From Streptomyces sp. Tue6028 (GTDB lineage Bacteria > Actinomycetota > Actinomycetes > Streptomycetales > Streptomycetaceae), in the NCBI RefSeq assembly GCF_002300165.1, contig NZ_MLCE01000008.1:62001-126000 (forward strand): DNA of 64,000 bases. Reading direction: 5' to 3'. The notes under the pieces are model-generated. The model was not told the DNA's origin. It made no database searches and saw only the letters and a program-made list of their open reading frames with translations. Positions 1 through 7,565 of the stretch are shown piece by piece. Both the position numbers and the translations under genes were made by a program. Each line of letters starts with the position of its first letter. Positions within the stretch are counted from its first letter, which is position 1.

Positions 1-136
1 CCGGGAGGTCGTCCGTGTCGCGGCACGGCCGAGCGTGCGGCAACTGCGCTGGCTGCAGAGCAGCTTCTGGTTCTCGCTGCCGCTGCTCGCGGTGCTGCTG
101 GCCTCGATGGTGCAACGGTTCCTGACCATGAAGTAG
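1..136 (+). CDS. C-terminal end of a membrane protein (partial)
   Basis: The frame is open from the window edge to a TAG stop at 134-136, leaving 44 visible residues. They contain a basic stretch (RPSVRQLRWLQ) followed by one hydrophobic helix (FWFSLPLLAVLLASMV) and a short basic end (QRFLTMK), so the protein ends just after a transmembrane segment. A strong hairpin follows 16 bases downstream. Too little remains to name a family. The convergent neighbour is a membrane-anchored glycosidase, which hints at an envelope polysaccharide locus, but that is inference. Confidence 0.6.
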   Translation, partial: REVVRVAARPSVRQLRWLQSSFWFSLPLLAVLLASMVQRFLTMK

Positions 137-152
137 CGCCCGTACCGAGGAC

Positions 153-188
153 GAGGGGGCTCACGCGGTTCTCCGCGCGGGCCCCCTC
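153..188 (+). terminator. Hairpin terminator after the partial membrane protein
   Basis: Inverted repeat of 16-nt arms (153-168 and 173-188) with two mismatches and a 4-nt loop. It lies between the convergent ends of the partial gene and the glycosidase and may serve the plus-strand gene. No T-tract follows, which is usual in Streptomyces. Confidence 0.55.
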
Positions 189-269
189 ACTCGTGCGGCT
201 CGGCCGGTGGCGCCTCCACCACGCAAGGGGGGCTCGGCATGTCGGCGCCTGCACCACGTACCCGGGGAC

Positions 270-1694
270 TCAGCGCGTCAGCCACTTCACCTCGTACGCG
301 CCCATCGCGAACCGTTTGCCGTCGACCTTCGCGCTGATCGAGCGGTCGAGCGTGTTGACCACGAGCACGGTCCTGTCGGTGGCGAGGACGCGGACGTTGG
401 GCACGTCGTCCGCGGCGACGGTCACGGACCTGTACGCCGTGCCCGGTGCGAACTCCTTGCCGAAGCGGGTCACCAGGTCGTACATGGGGAGCTTCCCGCC
501 CCCGCCGGCGGTGTCCGTCGGTGTCCACAGGCAGCCCGGGCAGCCGGTGCCCTTCTCGTCCTCCGGATTCCAGTAGAAGCCGGACGACGCGCCGCCCTTG
601 ACCATCGCGATCAGGCCGGCGGCCTGGACCGCCACGCGGTGGGTCTCGGACCAGCCGTTGCGCTCGTCCTTGCCGTCGGCCGGTTCGACGTAGTACTCGG
701 CCCACCACAGCGGCAGGTCGTGGGTGCGCGCCCGCACCCACTCCCCGACCGCGGTGAGTTTGTCGGTGGCCGCGAACTCGTCGGGCAGCATCTCGTCGTC
801 ATTGGTGTAGCTGGAACCGTCGACGACGACGAAATCCGCTCCGGCCTTGTTCTTGTTCCAGTAGTCGAAGGCGTCGAGGACCCGCTGGTCCATGGCTCCC
901 CAGGTGCCCTTCACCGTCGTGGACGCGCCTTCCTTCTGCCGCGGGTCGAGGCTGTCCATGACCAGGTAGGGCCCGCCGACCATGATGTCCTTGTCGACCT
1001 TCTTCAGCGCCTTGTAGACGAGGTTGTAGAGCTCGGTGTAGCCCTCGTAGTCCCAGCGGCCCTCGCTGTTGTTCCAGAAGCCCTTGAACTCGTTCCAGAC
1101 GATGAAGTGGCGTACGTCCGGATAGCGCTTGGCGACGGTCGCGGCGAGCGCGGCGAAGTCCTTGTAGTGGGACCGCTCCGGGGCCGTCTCCAGGGAGGAC
1201 TGGCTCCAGTCGGTGTTGCCGGCGCCCGCCTTGCCGCCCTTCATCCAGTCCGGTGCGCAGCACAGGGTGACGACCGGGGTGCCGCCGGTCTTGCGGACGA
1301 AGTCGATGCGCCGGTCCATCGCGGAGAAGTCGTAACGCCCCTTGGACGGCTCGGGATTGTCCGCGCCCCAGCCCATGATGTGCTGGTTCTGCGGCACCGA
1401 CTGCTTCTCCAGCAGCCCCTCGGCCCGCTCGACGGCGGCGTCGCTGCCCTCGTCGGCACTGAACTGGGTGTGCGTGAAGCCCCAGCCCACGTCCGGCCGC
1501 AGCGACCCGGGCGGGGTGACGGGCGTGCCGTGCACCCTGTCCCCGTCGCGGGTCGTGCCGGCCGTGCTCCCGCCGTCCCCCGGAAGCGTGTTGAGCAGGG
1601 TCACCACCAGGGCCAGAGCGGCCACACCGACGCCGAGCAGCGCGGTGAGCCGCCACCGCCGTGCCCCCGAATTCCACCCATGACGTCCCATCAT
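270..1694 (-). CDS. Membrane-anchored GH39-like glycoside hydrolase
   Basis: Clan GH-A (beta/alpha)8 glycosidase of 474 residues. A single hydrophobic segment at about residues 16-35 should anchor it to the membrane with the catalytic domain outside. The acid/base Glu sits in WNEF at about residue 202, and a candidate nucleophile Glu lies in WWAEYY at about 333; the 131-residue spacing suits clan A. This pattern matches xylan beta-xylosidase/GH39-type proteins used in exopolysaccharide processing, but the substrate cannot be read from sequence. I chose the ATG-ATG pair at 1691-1694 because it precedes the basic anchor; an upstream in-frame extension to 1874 looks non-coding. No clear Shine-Dalgarno is visible. 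Confidence 0.8.
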   Translation of the reverse strand: MMGRHGWNSGARRWRLTALLGVGVAALALVVTLLNTLPGDGGSTAGTTRDGDRVHGTPVTPPGSLRPDVGWGFTHTQFSADEGSDAAVERAEGLLEKQSVPQNQHIMGWGADNPEPSKGRYDFSAMDRRIDFVRKTGGTPVVTLCCAPDWMKGGKAGAGNTDWSQSSLETAPERSHYKDFAALAATVAKRYPDVRHFIVWNEFKGFWNNSEGRWDYEGYTELYNLVYKALKKVDKDIMVGGPYLVMDSLDPRQKEGASTTVKGTWGAMDQRVLDAFDYWNKNKAGADFVVVDGSSYTNDDEMLPDEFAATDKLTAVGEWVRARTHDLPLWWAEYYVEPADGKDERNGWSETHRVAVQAAGLIAMVKGGASSGFYWNPEDEKGTGCPGCLWTPTDTAGGGGKLPMYDLVTRFGKEFAPGTAYRSVTVAADDVPNVRVLATDRTVLVVNTLDRSISAKVDGKRFAMGAYEVKWLTR

Positions 1695-1858
1695 GGGCAA
1701 CAGTAACCGCGGGTCTCCGCCGTCGGACAGATCCCGTGAGTGCACAGCCCTGTAACAGGATGGAAGGGACACACCGGAAGCACCGGACCTCGGGTGACAC
1801 GCGCGGCGCACTACGGAAACCGGGTGCATGCGAAGCCCGTGTGACGGATCATGGCGGC

Positions 1859-2953
1859 ATGTCTGCCAACCCACACGACGCTCTGCCGATCCGGCTCAAC
1901 GTCGACGACAGCGACTCGCCGTCGGACGTCGTCGACGCGCTGTTCCTCGGCCGCTTCGCGACGGGCGAGCAGCCGCACTCGCACGCGGCGAACATCGACC
2001 GCGTACGGTCCGGGGCGACCCTGCTCCCGCCGGGCGCCCGTGTGCTGCGCTCCGCGCGCGACGACGACCGCAGCGCGACCCTCGCCGAGGGCGACGGCTG
2101 GACCCTTCTGGTCTCCCGCTGGAACCGCGGCGCCGACGTGACCGTGACCGCCACCAGCGCGGAGCTGGCCGAGAAGGTGCTCGGCCAGGCGACGGACGGC
2201 GCCGCGGACGAACCCGAGCCGCAGCCGGAGAACGTGACGATGGGGTTCTGGTACGTGTCGCCGCGCCGCGGCCCGTACCGCACGACGCGTCAGATCTCGG
2301 CCGGTACGTGGGAGGAGGTCCGCGCCAACTACACCGAGCCGGTGGCCGACGCGATGGACCACCTGATGAAGACGACCCCCGAGGACATCGCCGGCCGGCT
2401 GCTGCTCCTGCACGGCCCGCCCGGCACCGGCAAGACCTCGGCGCTGCGCACACTGGCCCGCTCGTGGCGCGACTGGTGCCAGGTCGACTGCGTCCTCGAC
2501 CCCGAGCGGCTCTTCTCCGACGTCGGCTATCTGATGGACATCGCGATCGGCGAGGAGGACGCCACGGGCAAGGGCCGCTGGCGGCTGCTCCTGCTGGAGG
2601 ACTGCGACGAACTGATCCGCGGCGAGGCGAAGCACACGGCGGGCCAGGCGCTGTCCCGTCTGCTCAACCTCACGGACGGGCTGCTCGGCCAGGGCCGCAA
2701 CGTCCTCGTGGGCGTCACGACGAACGAGGACCTCGAGCGTCTGCACCCTGCCGTGGTCCGCCCCGGCCGCTGCCTCGCCCGTATCGAGGTCGGGCCGCTG
2801 ACCCGCTCCGAGGCCGTCGGCTGGCTGGGCACGGAGGAGGGCGTCCCGCGCGACGGCGCGACCCTCGCGGAGCTGTACGCGCTGCGCCGGGGCACCAGCC
2901 CGACGTCGGTGCCGGACCAGCGCGACGGCGCGGACGCGGGACTGTACCTGTAG
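1859..2953 (+). CDS. DUF5925/AAA-type ATPase
   Basis: A 364-residue cytoplasmic AAA ATPase. The first about 130 residues form the DUF5925-like domain found in Streptomyces AAA proteins. The ATPase core has Walker A GPPGTGKT at about residues 184-191, Walker B with LLLLEDCDEL at about 242-251, and a sensor-1-like VTTNED segment. The Pro-Gly-Arg-Cys segment after it resembles the arginine-finger region. The ATG at 1859 is preferred over a longer frame from 1661, which would overlap the promoter region of the neighbour. The gene stands alone. Partner and substrate are unknown; proteins of this type are usually annotated only as ATPases. Confidence 0.85.
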   Translation: MSANPHDALPIRLNVDDSDSPSDVVDALFLGRFATGEQPHSHAANIDRVRSGATLLPPGARVLRSARDDDRSATLAEGDGWTLLVSRWNRGADVTVTATSAELAEKVLGQATDGAADEPEPQPENVTMGFWYVSPRRGPYRTTRQISAGTWEEVRANYTEPVADAMDHLMKTTPEDIAGRLLLLHGPPGTGKTSALRTLARSWRDWCQVDCVLDPERLFSDVGYLMDIAIGEEDATGKGRWRLLLLEDCDELIRGEAKHTAGQALSRLLNLTDGLLGQGRNVLVGVTTNEDLERLHPAVVRPGRCLARIEVGPLTRSEAVGWLGTEEGVPRDGATLAELYALRRGTSPTSVPDQRDGADAGLYL

Positions 2954-3049
2954 GCCGACGCCGGGTGCCGTGCGCACCGGTGGGCCGCCCCCGGGTGCGG
3001 TGCGCGCCGCGCCCGGGTGCGCCGGACGGTCCGGTGTTTTCATGGAGTC

Positions 3050-3802
3050 ATGACCCTGTACGTCGGCACGTCGGGGTGGCAGTACAAGGACTGGCGCGGC
3101 GTCCTCTACCCGGACGGACTGCCCCTGCGGCTCTGGCTCGAGGAGTACGCGGCACACTTCGCGACGGTCGAGATCAACAACGCGTTCTACCGGCTGCCGT
3201 CGCGCGAGACGTTCGAGAGCTGGCGGGAACGCACTCCCGACGACTTCGTCGTGGCCGTCAAGGCGAGCCGCTATCTGACCCACATCAAGCGGCTGCGCGA
3301 CCCGGAGGAGCCGGTGCACCGGCTGATGGACCACGCCGCAGGACTCGGCGACCGTCTCGGACCGGTCCTGCTCCAGCTGCCGCCCACGCTGCACGCCGAC
3401 CCCGGACTCCTCGACGACTGCCTCGCCCGCTTCCCGTCGGGCACGCGGGTCGCCGTGGAACCGCGGCACGACTCGTGGTGGACGCCCCGGGTGCGCGAGG
3501 TGCTGGAGGCGCGGGGCGCGACGCTGTGCTGGGCCGACGTGCTGGCCCGGCCGGTGACCCCGCTGTGGCGGACCGCCGCATGGGGCTACGTCCGCTTCCA
3601 CGAGGGCCGCGCCCGGCAGTGGCCGCGCTACGGCCGGCAGTCCCTGGCGTCGTGGGCGGGGCGCGTCGCGGACGCCTGGCCCGAGGGCCACGAGGTGTAC
3701 GCGTACTTCAACAACGATCCGAACGGGGCGGCGGTCCACGACGCGGTCGCCTTCGCCCGCGCGGCACGCGCGGCGGGACTGACCGTCACGCGGACCCCGT
3801 AG
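3050..3802 (+). CDS. DUF72 family protein
   Basis: A 250-residue TIM-barrel protein of the DUF72/COG1801 family. It opens with the family pattern YVGTSGWQYKDW, followed by VEINNAFYRLP and, near the end, YAYFNNDP. The length is typical. The ATG at 3050 starts directly at the conserved N-terminus; a GGAG lies only two bases upstream, so initiation may be weak. The 96-base gap before it contains short direct repeats of a GGGTGC-rich motif. Its biochemical function is unknown, although the fold suggests an enzyme. Confidence 0.88.
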   Translation: MTLYVGTSGWQYKDWRGVLYPDGLPLRLWLEEYAAHFATVEINNAFYRLPSRETFESWRERTPDDFVVAVKASRYLTHIKRLRDPEEPVHRLMDHAAGLGDRLGPVLLQLPPTLHADPGLLDDCLARFPSGTRVAVEPRHDSWWTPRVREVLEARGATLCWADVLARPVTPLWRTAAWGYVRFHEGRARQWPRYGRQSLASWAGRVADAWPEGHEVYAYFNNDPNGAAVHDAVAFARAARAAGLTVTRTP

Positions 3803-3893
3803 CGTCGTCCGTCGGCGGACCGGGGCCGCGGCCCTCCGCACTCGGCGCGAGGCCGTCACGGGGAGGGTCCACGGCCCTTGTGCGGCATGGGCA

Positions 3894-4262
3894 CTAGGCG
3901 CCGTACGCCGCCCGCAGGGCGTCCCGTGCCGCGTCGAGGGCCGCCGCCTCACTGAGCCCGAGACGGCGTACGCGTTCGGCGTACCCCTGGGCCGCGGTGG
4001 CGGCCTCGCGCGAGGCGGCGTCGCCCGCGGCGGCCACGAACGTGCCGTTGCGGCCCCGCGTCTCGATCACCCCGTCCGCCTCCAGGGCCCGGTACGCCTT
4101 GGCGACGGTGTTGGCGGCCAGGCCGAGCGACTCGGCGAGCCCCCGCACCGTGGGCAGTTTGTAGCCGACCGGCAGCGCACCGGAACGGGCCTGCTCGGAG
4201 ATCTGGGCGCGCACCTGTTCGTAAGGAGCGGCCCCCTCATGAATGTGGATCTTCAACGTCAC
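3894..4262 (-). CDS. GntR family (YtrA-like) transcriptional regulator
   Basis: A 122-residue regulator with an N-terminal winged helix: the PYEQVRAQISEQARSG helix, KLPTVRGLAESLGLAANTVAK as recognition unit, and EADGVIETRGRNGTFV as the wing. The C-terminal part is only about 50 residues, too short for a FadR or HutC ligand domain, which is typical of the YtrA subfamily. The GTG at 4262 gives the usual family N-terminus. It is transcribed away from the GNAT gene with 70 bases between the starts, so it may control that gene and itself. The effector is unknown. Confidence 0.85.
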   Translation of the reverse strand: MTLKIHIHEGAAPYEQVRAQISEQARSGALPVGYKLPTVRGLAESLGLAANTVAKAYRALEADGVIETRGRNGTFVAAAGDAASREAATAAQGYAERVRRLGLSEAAALDAARDALRAAYGA

Positions 4263-4332
4263 GCAGCGATTGTCCCGTACGCGCCGGAAAATGAGAGGCA
4301 TCCGCCGTGACGCACGCGTAGCGTGCGGCCCC

Positions 4333-5262
4333 ATGACAGTGATCGTCCGCGAGCTGCGCCTCGGAGACCCGGCGGACGCCGAGGGCTTCGCCCGCATCCG
4401 TCACCTGGCGCTCCCCTTCATGCTCTTCACGCCCGAGTCCATCGCCCATGACGTGGAGCACGCCCATCCGGACTCCCACTACCGGCTGTTGCTGGCCGAG
4501 GAGGACGGCGAACCGATCGGCACCGCGCACGTGGGCATGGTGTACGACAGCCCCGAGCAGGGCCAGGGCTCCCTCACCGTGTACGTGCACCCGGAGCGGA
4601 CCGGACGCGGCGCGGGCGCGCTGCTGGTGAGCACCGCCGAGGAGCGGCTCGGCTCCCTGGGCGCGAAGAAGCTGCACACATGGGTGCTCGACAGGCCCGC
4701 GGACCGCGCCTTCGCGGAGAAGCGCGGCTACCGCGCCGGCCGCTCCGCGCACTTCCTCCGCTTCGACCTGGCGAACACCCCCCTGCCGCCGCTCCAGGAG
4801 ACGCCCGCGGGCGTCGAACTGCGCACCGCCGCCGACTTCGCGGACGACCCGCGCCCTCTGTTCGAGCTGGACGCGGAGACACTGCTGGACGAACCGAGCG
4901 ATCTCGACCGTGAGTTCACGGACTATGAAGCGTGGCTGAAGGAGACCTGGCACCACCCGCTCCTCAGTCATGAGCTGACGTCGGTGGCGGTGGTCGACGG
5001 CCGGCCCGCCGCGTTCAGTGCGGCCCGCACCGACGGCGGCACGCGCTACGGCACGGTGATGACGGGCACCGCCCGCGCCTTCCGCGGCCGCGGACTGGCC
5101 AAGCTCGCCAAGAACCACTCCCTGCACCGCGCCCGCGCCGCGGGCTTCACACAGGCGTTCACGGGCAACGACTCGGGGAACGGCCCGATGCTCGCGATCA
5201 ACCGGTGGCTGGGCTACAAGATCTGCGCGACGGAGGTGACGTATGCCCGCGAACTCGTCTGA
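4333..5262 (+). CDS. GNAT family N-acetyltransferase, two-domain
   Basis: A 309-residue protein with two GNAT folds. The first has the acetyl-CoA loop in RTGRGAGALLV (about residues 93-103), and the second has AFRGRGLAKLAKNHSL near residue 260. This double-domain layout is found in the Streptomyces GNAT proteins related to mycothiol synthase-like enzymes. The substrate is unknown. The ATG at 4333 has no strong Shine-Dalgarno. The DUF402 gene starts 20 bases before this gene ends, so the two are translationally coupled. Confidence 0.87.
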   Translation: MTVIVRELRLGDPADAEGFARIRHLALPFMLFTPESIAHDVEHAHPDSHYRLLLAEEDGEPIGTAHVGMVYDSPEQGQGSLTVYVHPERTGRGAGALLVSTAEERLGSLGAKKLHTWVLDRPADRAFAEKRGYRAGRSAHFLRFDLANTPLPPLQETPAGVELRTAADFADDPRPLFELDAETLLDEPSDLDREFTDYEAWLKETWHHPLLSHELTSVAVVDGRPAAFSAARTDGGTRYGTVMTGTARAFRGRGLAKLAKNHSLHRARAAGFTQAFTGNDSGNGPMLAINRWLGYKICATEVTYARELV

Positions 5263-5743
5263 CGAACGGCGCTCGTTGAGCGTCGTGCTCGTCAAGTACG
5301 GGCGTACGAAGATCAGTTACCCGGCCGAGCTGCTGCGGGACGACGGCAACCGGGTGACCGTGCGCGCCCCGTGGGCGGGCGACGACGCCCGCGACTTCGG
5401 CTTCGTGCGGTTCGAGCGGGGCGACGTCTTCACCGAGCACTACTGGCGCGACCGCTGGTACTCGGTGAAGGAGGTCCGCGACGCCGAGGGCGTGCTCAAG
5501 GGCTGGTACTGCGACATCACGCGCCCGGCGACGGTCTCCGGCGACGAGCTGATCGTCGAGGACCTCGACCTCGACCTGTGGCGCTCGGCCGACGGCAGGA
5601 CCGTACTGCGCCTGGACGAGGACGAGTTCGCGGCCAGCGGTCTGGCGACCACCGATCCGGAGGCCGCCACCGCCGCCGAGCACGCCCTGGACGAGCTCGA
5701 ACGCCTCGCGCGCGAGGGCGACTTCGAGTCCCTGCTGGCCTAG
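5243..5743 (+). CDS. DUF402 family phosphohydrolase-like protein
   Basis: A 166-residue member of the DUF402 family, which includes FomD and nucleoside tri/diphosphate phosphatases that use divalent metals. The family core is visible as FTEHYWRDRWYSVKEV, GWYCDITRPA and the acidic DELIVEDLDLDLW stretch, which supplies candidate metal ligands. The last 30 residues form an acidic helix. It overlaps the GNAT gene by 20 bases, so both proteins are made together. The specific substrate is not predictable. Confidence 0.85.
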   Translation: MPANSSDERRSLSVVLVKYGRTKISYPAELLRDDGNRVTVRAPWAGDDARDFGFVRFERGDVFTEHYWRDRWYSVKEVRDAEGVLKGWYCDITRPATVSGDELIVEDLDLDLWRSADGRTVLRLDEDEFAASGLATTDPEAATAAEHALDELERLAREGDFESLLA

Positions 5744-5858
5744 GGGGTGCCGTTCGGATCAGCCCGGGTCCGCGACACCCGGCACGTCCTGATCGGACCC
5801 GACACCGACGATGCCCCGGCCCCCGCCCGGCACCCGCCGGGCGAGGGCTCGACCCGGG

Positions 5859-6473
5859 TCATACGGTGGCGACCACCGCGTACCGCTCGTCGTCGACCTC
5901 GCGGCCCCACAGGCGCGCGTCACCCGACAGCGGTTCCACGGTCAGGCCCGCCACCAGGGGCTCCACCAGGGCGGCCAGCCGCTCGGCGGGCAGGCCGACC
6001 GGGCTCAGGGTCCCCCACCGGCCCTCGACGAGCACGAGCCGCCCGCCCGGGCGCAGCAGTCCGTGCCAGTGCCGCAGGACGCGCCCGGGTTCCGGCAGCG
6101 CCCACAGCACATGGCGGCAGATCAGCACGTCGAACCGCTCCTCGCCGACGGGCGGTGCCGCCGCGTCACCGAGGAGGAACACCGCGTCACGACCGGCCAG
6201 TTTGGCGCGGGCGAGCTCGACCATGCGGGGCGAGGCGTCGACCCCGGTGACCCGGTGCCCGCGCTCGGACGCGAGCAGTGACAGGCTGCCCGTCCCGCAG
6301 CCGACGTCGAGGACGTCCGACGCCGGACGCGGCAGCCACGCCGCCATCCTGGCCGCCCACGCCTCGCGTACGACCGGGTCGCGCAGGCCGTGGTCGGGCT
6401 CGTCGTCGAAGGTGACGGACTCCGCGTCCCAGTCGACGCCCGCTCCCGGATTCGTGTCAGTGTGATGCGTCAT
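5859..6473 (-). CDS. SAM-dependent methyltransferase (class I)
   Basis: A 204-residue class I methyltransferase. Motif I is VLDVGCGTG at about residues 53-61, motif II ends in GVDAS, and the region FDVLICRHVLWALP corresponds to motif IV. The later LRPGGRLVLVEG matches the usual post-IV strand. No membrane segments are present. The ATG at 6473 gives a typical start, although the frame continues upstream. The acceptor is unknown; small-molecule or lipid methylation is plausible. It faces the DUF402 gene tail to tail. Confidence 0.85.
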   Translation of the reverse strand: MTHHTDTNPGAGVDWDAESVTFDDEPDHGLRDPVVREAWAARMAAWLPRPASDVLDVGCGTGSLSLLASERGHRVTGVDASPRMVELARAKLAGRDAVFLLGDAAAPPVGEERFDVLICRHVLWALPEPGRVLRHWHGLLRPGGRLVLVEGRWGTLSPVGLPAERLAALVEPLVAGLTVEPLSGDARLWGREVDDERYAVVATV

Positions 6474-6610
6474 GGGCCCCAGGGTGACAGCCACCACTGA
6501 CAGTCGATTCGTGACAGGCGCCACAGACAGATCCCGGCCGATGAGTAACTCTCCCGGAAAGGGTCTACCTCCGTACGACCGCGGAAATCGGTAGGCACAA
6601 GGAGGCAGCG

Positions 6611-6745
6611 ATGCGCCGTGTGACCGTGCAGAAGCCCCAGAGGAAGTCGGACTCCCGTCGCGTGCGGGAGGAGACCGACGAGCGCCCCGCCGGGCGCCCC
6701 GAAGTCCGGAAGGACATCGCACGAACGTGGTGGCCGGACGGCTGA
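6611..6745 (+). CDS. Small basic ORF, 44 residues
   Basis: An ATG at 6611 is preceded by a strong Shine-Dalgarno (AAGGAGG, 6 bases away) and opens a 44-codon frame ending in TGA at 6743-6745. The product is highly charged and basic, with a KPQRKSDSRRVREE segment and the end TWWPDG. No signal peptide or membrane helix is visible. It lies between a methyltransferase gene pointing away and a GNAT gene pointing towards it, so it would have its own promoter. The function is unknown. The ribosome-binding site is the main support. Confidence 0.5.
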   Translation: MRRVTVQKPQRKSDSRRVREETDERPAGRPEVRKDIARTWWPDG

Positions 6746-6811
6746 TCCGGCGGCCCGACAACCCCCAGATCGTGACGGCCGACCGTGGCAACGGGCCGGG
6801 CCGTCACTCCC

Positions 6812-6881
6812 GACGCGCACCGCGCCGGACACCGGCCGCCGGTCCGGACGCGCACCGCGCATGACACCGGCCGCAGGTCCG
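6812..6881. repeat. Two-copy 35-bp tandem direct repeat
   Basis: Copies at 6812-6846 and 6847-6881 share the core GACGCGCACCGCGC, then ACACCGGCCGC and GGTCCGG, with three differences. A second, looser pair (GGTCCGTCC...CCGCAGTG) follows at about 6910 and 6951. All lie in the 245-base gap between the small ORF and the GNAT gene. Confidence 0.6.
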
Positions 6882-6990
6882 GCCTCGCTCGGTGACAGGA
6901 ACTGCCGTCGGTCCGTCCACGCCGCAGTGACCGCCCGGCGCCCGCCCCTTGGTCCGTCCGCACCGCAGTGGCCCGCCTTCGCCCGGACGC

Positions 6991-7440
6991 TCAGTCCAGC
7001 CGCTTGCGGTAGTGGACCCGGTCGTACGGGCCGTCCACGCGGCGCTCCACGACCTCGTACCCGTACTTCGGGTAGATCTTCTGGTTCTCCCACATCTTCG
7101 CGTTCGTCAGCAGCCGGATCTCGGGGAGCCGGAGCTCACGCGCGCGTGCCTCCACGAAGTGCAGAAGCCTGCGCCCCACGCCCGTGCCGTGCGCGTCGGG
7201 GCGGACGGCGATGATGTCGAGGTACAGATGGTCCTCGCGCGCCTCGACCACGACGAGCCCCGTCAGCGGCTCCCCCGTGACGAACACATGGCCCGCGGCC
7301 ACGTTCGCCTCGTGATCCGCCTCCATGGGCGCCGGAACCAGCCCGATGCGCTCGATGTACGGGTGGAACGCCGTGTCGATCACGGCCTTCACGGCCGGCA
7401 CGTCGGCGGAGACGGCCGGCCGGATCTCCTCTGCTGTCAT
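6991..7440 (-). CDS. GNAT family N-acetyltransferase
   Basis: A 149-residue single-domain GNAT acetyltransferase. The acetyl-CoA binding loop is visible in VRPDAHGTGVGRRLL at about residues 79-93, followed by the conserved NAKMWENQKIYPKYGYE segment of the fold's last strands. The length is normal. It is a stand-alone gene converging on the small ORF region. The substrate is unknown. Confidence 0.87.
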   Translation of the reverse strand: MTAEEIRPAVSADVPAVKAVIDTAFHPYIERIGLVPAPMEADHEANVAAGHVFVTGEPLTGLVVVEAREDHLYLDIIAVRPDAHGTGVGRRLLHFVEARARELRLPEIRLLTNAKMWENQKIYPKYGYEVVERRVDGPYDRVHYRKRLD

Positions 7441-7565
7441 GCCGCGAACGCTACCTACTTGATCGCGGCGTCAGTACTCCCCCGGCGCCACCGCCCGGCT
7501 CCCCCGCCGGCGCCGGCCGCGAGATCTCCGGCGCCGACTGCGAGGTCCCCGGTGCGGGGCGGCGC

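Noticed and set aside
3803..3893. Self-complementary GGGCCGCGGCCC in the gap between the DUF72 and GntR genes
   Set aside because: A short GC palindrome is expected by chance at this base composition and it has no loop that would make a good terminator.
5744..5858. CGGGTCCG/CGGACCCG inverted repeat between DUF402 and methyltransferase genes
   Set aside because: The arms are only 8 bp with a 21-nt loop, too weak to call a terminator.
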